Source: Tissierellales bacterium
Lineage (GTDB): Bacteria; Bacillota; Clostridia; Tissierellales; Tissierellaceae
DNA: 28,591 nucleotides
Reading direction: 5' to 3'
Assembly: GCA_030146915.1 (NCBI GenBank)
Contig: JASLAT010000025.1
Span: 1-28,591, forward strand
Below the pieces are notes generated by a model. That model was not told the DNA's origin, ran no database searches, and saw nothing but the letters and a program-made list of their open reading frames with translations. The position numbers and the translations under genes were made by a program. This document shows, one piece after another, positions 24,111-28,591 of the stretch (positions are counted from its first letter, which is position 1; each line of letters begins with the position of its first letter).

Positions 24111-25454
24111 CTATAGTCCGTATTCCTCCATTTTATTATAAAGGCTTGTTCTACTAATTCCTAAAAGTCTAGCTACTTCAGCCTTATTACCCTTCCTACA
24201 TATTAAGGCCCTAGATATTTCTTTCTTTTCTAGTTCCTTTACACTATCTTTCAAACTTTTTATTTCATGTTTTTTCTTCATATTAACTATATTATCAGGT
24301 AAACATTTCGGAGTTATAACAGTGGATTTTCCCATAAAATTTATAGCACGCTCTAGGATATTTTCAAGTTCTCTTATATTTCCAGGCCAGTGATAGTTCT
24401 CTAAATATATCAAAGCCTCTTTAGATATAGTTTTATCCTCTATTCCTTCTGATTTTACTAGCTTTCTTATAATCGATTTACAAAGGATTTCTAAATCATC
24501 TAGCCTATCCCTTAAAGATGGTATTTTAAGCTCAACTACGTTTAATCTATAGTAAAGATCTAGCCTAAAGCTACCTTCATCTACCATCTTTCTTAAATCT
24601 CTGTTAGTTACTGCTATAACTCTTACATCTATATTCTTATTTTTGATAGACCCTATTTTTTCTATCTCATTTTCTTGAAGAACTCTAAGAAGTTTTCCCT
24701 GCATAGTAAGTGGTAAATCACCTATCTCATCTAAGAAAATTATTCCATTATCAGCTGCTTCAAACTTACCTATTTTACCCCCACTTTTTGCACCTGTAAA
24801 AGAGCCTTCTTCATATCCAAATAACTCTGACTCTAGTAACTCTGATGGTATAGCACTACAATTGACCCTTATAAAAGGTTCTCCCCTTCGTCTACTTTCA
24901 TTATAAATAGCATGAGCTACTAGTTCTTTACCAGTACCAGATTCACCTGTGATTAATACATTTGAATTAGTTTTTGATATTCTTTTTATCTCCTCCTTTA
25001 CCTTAAGCATTTTTTCATTATTTGTTACTATATCATCTATAGTATATCTAGCCCAATCATGTTTTAAGGCAGATTTATATCTATCAATCTCCCTTTCCAT
25101 CTTCATTGTTCTTTTGTAAAGTTCATTTAACTCTTCAGTGTTTTTAAATAAAACCTTACCTATAGCACCAATGTTTTCCCCTTTAAAAACTAATGGAGCC
25201 CTAGTGGCTATTATATTTTGTCCCCTAACCATTTGTAACTCTGCTATCTCTTTTTGTCTGCTTTTAGCTACAAGATGCATCCTGGTATTATCTATTACTC
25301 TTGTAACATGCTTGCCAACTACATCATCTCTTTTTAAGTCTAGAAAATTGAGATATTCATCACTTATCATTTGTATATATCCATCTTTGTCTACAAAAAC
25401 TATAGCATCCCCTAAAGAGCTACAAATTGAATTTAAGAAATCTACTTTATCCAT
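24111..25454 (-). CDS. Sigma-54-dependent transcriptional activator, PAS-AAA+-Fis
   Basis: This bacterial enhancer-binding protein opens sigma-54 promoters using ATP. The protein has 447 residues. A PAS domain (about 5-105) probably senses a small ligand. A short coiled coil follows (about 105-130). The AAA+ domain has Walker A GESGTGKE (170-177), the sigma-54 contact loop GSFTGA (217-222, a common variant of GAFTGA), Walker B GIIFLDEIG (237-245) and the arginine region FRLDLYYRLNV. A Fis-type helix-turn-helix ends the protein (about 423-447, EVARLLGISRTSLYNKM). AAGGTGG precedes the ATG. A TATAAT (25505-25510) with a poor -35, and a palindrome ATCAATTGAT (25492-25501) beside it, may control it. 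It faces the sigma-54 promoter of the next operon. Confidence 0.95.
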   Translation of the reverse strand: MDKVDFLNSICSSLGDAIVFVDKDGYIQMISDEYLNFLDLKRDDVVGKHVTRVIDNTRMHLVAKSRQKEIAELQMVRGQNIIATRAPLVFKGENIGAIGKVLFKNTEELNELYKRTMKMEREIDRYKSALKHDWARYTIDDIVTNNEKMLKVKEEIKRISKTNSNVLITGESGTGKELVAHAIYNESRRRGEPFIRVNCSAIPSELLESELFGYEEGSFTGAKSGGKIGKFEAADNGIIFLDEIGDLPLTMQGKLLRVLQENEIEKIGSIKNKNIDVRVIAVTNRDLRKMVDEGSFRLDLYYRLNVVELKIPSLRDRLDDLEILCKSIIRKLVKSEGIEDKTISKEALIYLENYHWPGNIRELENILERAINFMGKSTVITPKCLPDNIVNMKKKHEIKSLKDSVKELEKKEISRALICRKGNKAEVARLLGISRTSLYNKMEEYGL

Positions 25455-25535
25455 TACTTACACCACCTTTGGCTTCAAAAATTAACCTTGCATCAATTGA
25501 TTCTATTATACTACTAAATATTATTTTTTTGTATT

Positions 25536-25569
25536 AAAAAAGAGGGACTCCACCCCATAGAATCCCCCT
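25536..25569 (-). terminator. Rho-independent terminator after hbd
   Basis: On the minus strand AGGGGGATTCT (25569-25559) pairs with GGAGTCCCTCT (25551-25541), including G-T pairs, across a seven-base loop. A run of six T residues follows. It separates hbd from the activator gene. Confidence 0.75.
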
Positions 25570-25599
25570 AAGTAAATTTCAACCCCATTATTATTAAGT

Positions 25600-26451
25600 T
25601 TAATCGTATTTATAAAACCCTTGCTTAGTCTTTCTACCAAGATGATTTGCTGCTACCATCTTACGTAAAAGTGGATGAGCCCTATACTTATCATCTTCAA
25701 ACCCTTCATAAAGTACATCCATTATATTTAAACAAACATCTAGGCCTATTAGATCTCCCAATTCTAAAGGTCCCATAGGATGATTTGCTCCATATTTTAG
25801 AGCAGCATCGATATCTTCTGCTGAAGCTAACCCATCAGAATAAATTTCTATAGCTTCATTAATAAAAGGTATCAATAACCTATTAACAACAAAACCTGGT
25901 GCTTCTTTTACTTCAACCGGTGTTTTGTTTAATTCTTTTGATATTGTTTTAATAGTCTCTGTTGTCTCTTCAGATGTGGAAATTGTCTTTATAACCTCTA
26001 CCAATTTCATCATTGGAACTGGATTAAAGAAATGCATCCCTATAAACTTATCTTGTCTTGATGTACTACTTCCTATCTCTGTTATAGAAAGTGATGATGT
26101 ATTTGAAGCAAATATTGTTGAGTCTTTACATATTTTATCTAGTTTGCTAAATACATCTTGTTTTACCTTAAGGTTTTCAACTATAGCCTCTACTATCAAA
26201 TCGCAATCTTTAAGATCTTCTAAATTACTAGTAAAGGTCATATTATTTAACATAATTTCTGACTCATCTTCTGTCATTTTATCTCTTTTTATAAAAAACT
26301 TATTAAAGTTTGCAAGAGTCTTTCTAGATCCTTTTAGTGAATCTTCATTTATATCAAAAAGACTTACTTTATATCCCGCGTGAGCAAAAACTTGGGCTAT
26401 TCCAGATCCCATAGTTCCAGCGCCTAAAACTCCTACTGATTTTCTGTCCAT
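25600..26451 (-). CDS. hbd: 3-hydroxybutyryl-CoA dehydrogenase
   Basis: This enzyme interconverts acetoacetyl-CoA and 3-hydroxybutyryl-CoA with NAD(P)H in butyrate-type fermentation. The protein has 283 residues, the classical clostridial Hbd length. It has the Rossmann GAGTMGSG (10-17), the catalytic His140 and Glu152 in GMHFFNPVPMMKLVEV, SNTSSLS (117-123) and the C-terminal GFVVNRLLIPFINEA and GRKTKQGFYKYD. GAAGGAGA precedes the ATG. It is a separate transcription unit with its own extended -10 promoter and terminator. Other genes of the crotonyl-CoA pathway (thl, crt, bcd) are not in view. Confidence 0.95.
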   Translation of the reverse strand: MDRKSVGVLGAGTMGSGIAQVFAHAGYKVSLFDINEDSLKGSRKTLANFNKFFIKRDKMTEDESEIMLNNMTFTSNLEDLKDCDLIVEAIVENLKVKQDVFSKLDKICKDSTIFASNTSSLSITEIGSSTSRQDKFIGMHFFNPVPMMKLVEVIKTISTSEETTETIKTISKELNKTPVEVKEAPGFVVNRLLIPFINEAIEIYSDGLASAEDIDAALKYGANHPMGPLELGDLIGLDVCLNIMDVLYEGFEDDKYRAHPLLRKMVAANHLGRKTKQGFYKYD

Positions 26452-26514
26452 ATTCTTTCGTCTCCTTCTTTGAATATTAAATACTAGACCAACTGGAAAT
26501 CTAGTACATACTAC

Positions 26515-26555
26515 ATTATATCAGTAATTTGGAATTTTTCATCTATTCCGGAATA
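26515..26555 (-). promoter_or_regulatory. Promoter and possible operator of hbd
   Basis: TGATATAAT (TATAAT at 26515-26520) is an extended -10 element without a good -35 (GATGAA). Immediately upstream of the -35 position is a perfect 12-base palindrome TATTCCGGAATA (26544-26555). A further GGAAT lies at 26531-26535 in the spacer, 19 bases from the GGAAT of the palindrome. The GGAAT repeats may be a regulator site. Confidence 0.5.
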
Positions 26556-26602
26556 TTTAGTAAAATTCACAACTTTCTCAAAATACAGTTACTTTTAAGC
26601 GA

Positions 26603-27400
26603 CTAACCTTTAATTATCTTAGCTATATCCCTAGGTTTTTCTACTACTATAAAATGACTTGCTCCCTCAACTTCATATAGCTTCATATTTTCTACCTCTC
26701 TCTTATAGTAATTAGCTGTACCCTTACTACAGAAATTACTTTTAGAGCCATATATCAAGCTGGTAGGCATATCTAAATCATTTAAAAACCTCCTGTAGTC
26801 CATCATTACGATATCATGCCAGAGACCTGCCATGGTTAAAATATCGTTATCTACCATATAATTTAGACTTGCTAACTTCTCTTCATCTGTGAAGTTAGGG
26901 TCTACCCTATCTATAAAAAGTTTGCAAAAAGACCTAAAATCCCTAAATATAAGCCCCATATCTTTCATAGCATCATAAATACTATAAATACCATGGCCTA
27001 TACCAAAGTTCCAGTCATCATCATTTAATATCTTTGGTGGCATATCTATTATAAAAAGCTCCTCTAACTTAGAATCTGGGTTTTCTTTTAGATATTCTAA
27101 GGCAACAAAAGCTCCAAGTGACCAACCTATTATACTGTAGCGTTCAAGTTTAAGATAATCTATAAGCTCCTTTAAATCCTTAGCTAATTGACTTATTGAT
27201 ATTTTATCCTTACTTAACTCACTCTTTCCATGTCCCCTTAAATCATAGGAGATAAGCTTATAATCCTCTCTTAATTCATCTTTTAAGCCGTTAAATCTAG
27301 TTAGATCACCAGCCCAGCCATGAATAAATATAAGAGTTTTTCCCCTTCCTTCTATTTCATAATTTATTTTCAAATCATCACTTGTAATAAAAGTCTTCAT
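26603..27400 (-). CDS. Alpha/beta hydrolase family protein
   Basis: The protein has 265 residues and the alpha/beta hydrolase fold. The oxyanion-hole motif IHGWAG is at 26-31, DLRGHGKS at 53-60, the nucleophile elbow GWSLG with Ser94, and His249 in GASHFIVVEKP. The usual acid after strand six (G-x-x-D) is not evident; the segment reads YGSKSNFCSKG, so the acid may be elsewhere or replaced by Asn. Carboxylesterase, thioesterase or lactonase activity is possible; the substrate is unknown. GGAGG precedes the ATG. It lies just after the hairpin that follows rubrerythrin and may depend on readthrough. Confidence 0.88.
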   Translation of the reverse strand: MKTFITSDDLKINYEIEGRGKTLIFIHGWAGDLTRFNGLKDELREDYKLISYDLRGHGKSELSKDKISISQLAKDLKELIDYLKLERYSIIGWSLGAFVALEYLKENPDSKLEELFIIDMPPKILNDDDWNFGIGHGIYSIYDAMKDMGLIFRDFRSFCKLFIDRVDPNFTDEEKLASLNYMVDNDILTMAGLWHDIVMMDYRRFLNDLDMPTSLIYGSKSNFCSKGTANYYKREVENMKLYEVEGASHFIVVEKPRDIAKIIKG

Positions 27401-27415
27401 CTATACCTCCACATG

Positions 27416-27443
27416 AAATAATCCTACCAAGTTTGGTAGGATT
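27416..27443 (-). terminator. Hairpin terminator after rubrerythrin
   Basis: Ten-base arms AATCCTACCA and TGGTAGGATT (27420-27429 and 27434-27443) enclose a four-base loop. On the minus strand the following tract is ATTATTTC, a poor T run, so termination may be partial. The next gene's ribosome site begins a few bases later. Confidence 0.6.
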
Positions 27444-27454
27444 AAACTTTATAT

Positions 27455-28039
27455 TTAGTAAGTTTCTACGAATAATTCAAAGTATTTTCTAGCATGGTCA
27501 CATGCTGGACAAGCTTCTGGTGCTTCTTTTCCTGTGTGTATATATCCACAGTTATTACACTTCCACTCAACTACTTCATCTCTTTTAAAAACAATACCTT
27601 TTTCCATATTTTCTGCTAGTTTTAAAAATCTTGCTTCGTGTCTTTCTTCTACTTCAGCAATCTCTCTAAAAACATAGGCGATTTCTTCGAATCCTTCTTC
27701 CTCTGCTATATCAGCAAACTTAGGATATAGGTCTGAGTGTTCTTCATTCTCTCCGTCTGCAGCCGCTTTTAAGTTAGTAAGAGTATCTGCATAAGTAACT
27801 GGGTAGTCTGCTTCTATGTCTACCTTCTCTCCACAAAGATCTTCATTTAAAAACTTAAAAAACCTTTTAGCATGTTCTTTTTCATTATCAGCTGTCTCTG
27901 TGAATATGTTTGATATTTGAACATATCCTTCTTTTTCTGCTACTGAAGCATAATAATTATATCTCATTCTAGCCTGTGACTCTCCTGCAAATGACTGCAT
28001 TAAGTTTTTTGCTGTTTGTGTACCTTTTAATGACTTCAT
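27455..28039 (-). CDS. rbr: Rubrerythrin
   Basis: This cytoplasmic non-haem iron peroxidase reduces hydrogen peroxide and protects anaerobes from oxygen. The protein has 194 residues. The N-terminal ferritin-like diiron domain has helices carrying Glu20 (FAGESQARMRY), Glu53 and His56 (DNEKEHAKRF), the glutamates near 97-100 (GENEEH) and Glu129-His134 (AEVEERHEARF). The C-terminal rubredoxin domain has Cys161, Cys164, Cys177 and Cys180 (CNNCGY and CPAC). AAGGGGGA precedes the ATG. It has its own consensus-like promoter and lies next to a flavodoxin, a possible electron-transfer partner. Confidence 0.97.
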   Translation of the reverse strand: MKSLKGTQTAKNLMQSFAGESQARMRYNYYASVAEKEGYVQISNIFTETADNEKEHAKRFFKFLNEDLCGEKVDIEADYPVTYADTLTNLKAAADGENEEHSDLYPKFADIAEEEGFEEIAYVFREIAEVEERHEARFLKLAENMEKGIVFKRDEVVEWKCNNCGYIHTGKEAPEACPACDHARKYFELFVETY

Positions 28040-28087
28040 TCTAAATCCCCCTTATTCTTTTTTATCTAGCTTAAATAATTTAATACC

Positions 28088-28106
28088 AAGAGTATCATTA
28101 ACTCTT
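28088..28106. promoter_or_regulatory. Inverted repeat at the rubrerythrin transcription start
   Basis: AAGAGT and ACTCTT arms enclose seven bases, just downstream of the -10 and covering the likely +1. This is where a repressor could block initiation. It does not match the PerR box. Confidence 0.35.
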
Positions 28107-28113
28107 ACTATAC

Positions 28114-28142
28114 ATTATACAGAATAAGTAGAATATTAACAA
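28114..28142 (-). promoter_or_regulatory. Sigma-A promoter of rubrerythrin
   Basis: TTGTTA (28137-28142) and TATAAT (28114-28119) are exactly 17 bases apart on the minus strand. The start site would be about 68 bases before the ATG. Confidence 0.8.
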
Positions 28143-28173
28143 ATTAATTCCCAAAATTTGCTTCTTTTTCCTT

Positions 28174-28219
28174 AAAAAAAGAAAAATCAGTATAAGCCTT
28201 AACAGATTATACTGATTTT
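28174..28219 (-). terminator. Rho-independent terminator after the flavodoxin gene
   Basis: Thirteen-base arms (28207-28219 and 28183-28195, AATCAGTATAA core) pair around an 11-base loop. They are followed on the minus strand by TCTTTTTTT. Confidence 0.92.
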
Positions 28220-28228
28220 ATATACATT

Positions 28229-28591
28229 TTATAAACTTTCTCCACTAACTAAAGTTCTTGCATATTCCCTTATCTTATCTTCATTTTCAGCCTCAGGATA
28301 AGCTCTGTTGATGCATCCTTTACCATGAACTATTGCACCACAGTTTTCCATTCTTATAACCCAATCTTGCATCCATTGACCTATTCCCCAGTCATATGAG
28401 CCAAAAAGTCCCATCCTTTTACCTTCAACCTTATCTTCTATGGAAACTACAAAGTCTTCCATTACATATTCTTCTATAGTTTCTGCTCCCATAGCAGGAC
28501 TACCTAAAAATACTATATCAGCTTCTATAACATCTTTATCTACAGCATCTGAAGCTTTTATTATTGTTGCTTCTTGACCAGCTTCTTCAAC
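28229..28591 (-). CDS. Flavodoxin, C-terminal part
   Basis: The open frame continues without a stop to the right edge, so the gene is partial at its 5' end; 120 codons are visible. Flavodoxins are small FMN electron carriers that replace ferredoxin. Visible signatures are DADIVFLGSPAMG-like (here EADIVFLGSPAMGAE), the second FMN loop GLFGSYDWGIGQWM, and a C-terminal alpha helix. The N-terminal phosphate-binding loop is outside the window. The neighbour rubrerythrin suggests a redox or oxidative-stress context. The ATG at 28492 is internal, not the start. Confidence 0.9.
   Translation of the reverse strand, partial: VEEAGQEATIIKASDAVDKDVIEADIVFLGSPAMGAETIEEYVMEDFVVSIEDKVEGKRMGLFGSYDWGIGQWMQDWVIRMENCGAIVHGKGCINRAYPEAENEDKIREYARTLVSGESL

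Noticed and set aside
24084..24112. Terminator for the sigma-54 activator gene
   Set aside because: Two overlapping hairpins can form (CACTT/AAGTG and AGTGTA/TACACT), but neither is followed by a T run on the minus strand, so they are mentioned only as possible regulator sites.
25925..26383. 152-codon plus-strand frame opposite hbd
   Set aside because: It lies wholly antisense to the conserved hbd gene, has low-complexity Ser/Leu/Ile composition and no ribosome site.

Overview
The window is AT-rich and almost entirely coding. It looks like chromosome of a low-GC, strictly anaerobic Gram-positive bacterium of the Clostridia/Tissierellia type. The reasons are: strong AGGAGG-like ribosome binding sites, a serine T-box leader, the B. 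subtilis-like order rpsF-ssb-rpsR-yybS-gdpP-rplI-dnaB, DnaD/DnaI-type helicase loading, rubrerythrin and flavodoxin, and fermentative 3-hydroxybutyryl-CoA dehydrogenases. Nearly every gene is on the minus strand. Only a two-gene block (17005-18309) is on the plus strand. The genus is not determined; the assignment rests on gene content only.

Region 1 (1-1840, minus) is the lower-ligand half of cobalamin synthesis: cobT, cobU and the start of cobS, the last two joined by an ATGA overlap. Region 2 (1969-7841, minus) holds serS behind a T-box, a very unusual helicase protein, a D,D-carboxypeptidase, tRNA-Arg(CCU) and tadA. The 781-residue helicase protein joins an SF1 helicase, an HsdR-N-like PD-(D/E)xK nuclease module and a C-terminal LexA-type (S24) self-cleavage domain. 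It is the most striking object in the window.

Region 3 (7845-16591, minus) is the replication and ribosome core: rpsF, ssb, rpsR, then yybS, gdpP, rplI, dnaB, a small unknown gene, a DnaD-domain protein and DnaI. Such clusters are usually close to oriC. rpsF has a strong sigma-A promoter and a short leader resembling the S6:S18 regulatory hairpin. Region 4 (16599-20630) contains an 86-residue protein that may be antitoxin-like, the divergent ywlG plus a zinc-knuckle protein, a bidirectional terminator, and a minus-strand operon of a DUF5711-like anchored protein, MscS channel and DUF951.

Region 5 (20765-26520, minus) is a catabolic module for 3-hydroxybutyrate-type compounds. D-3-hydroxybutyrate dehydrogenase, a GntP-type permease and an atypical 3-hydroxyacyl-CoA dehydrogenase form one operon behind a clear sigma-54 (-24/-12) promoter. 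Directly upstream is a PAS-AAA-Fis sigma-54 activator, and upstream of that a classical hbd gene. Region 6 (26603-28591, minus) has an alpha/beta hydrolase, rubrerythrin and the C-terminal part of a flavodoxin that runs off the window.

Several genes (tadA, the 135-residue gene before dnaD, the alpha/beta hydrolase) begin immediately after an intrinsic-terminator-like hairpin with no room for a promoter, which suggests partial readthrough or attenuation. No CRISPR arrays, insertion sequences or prophage genes were seen.
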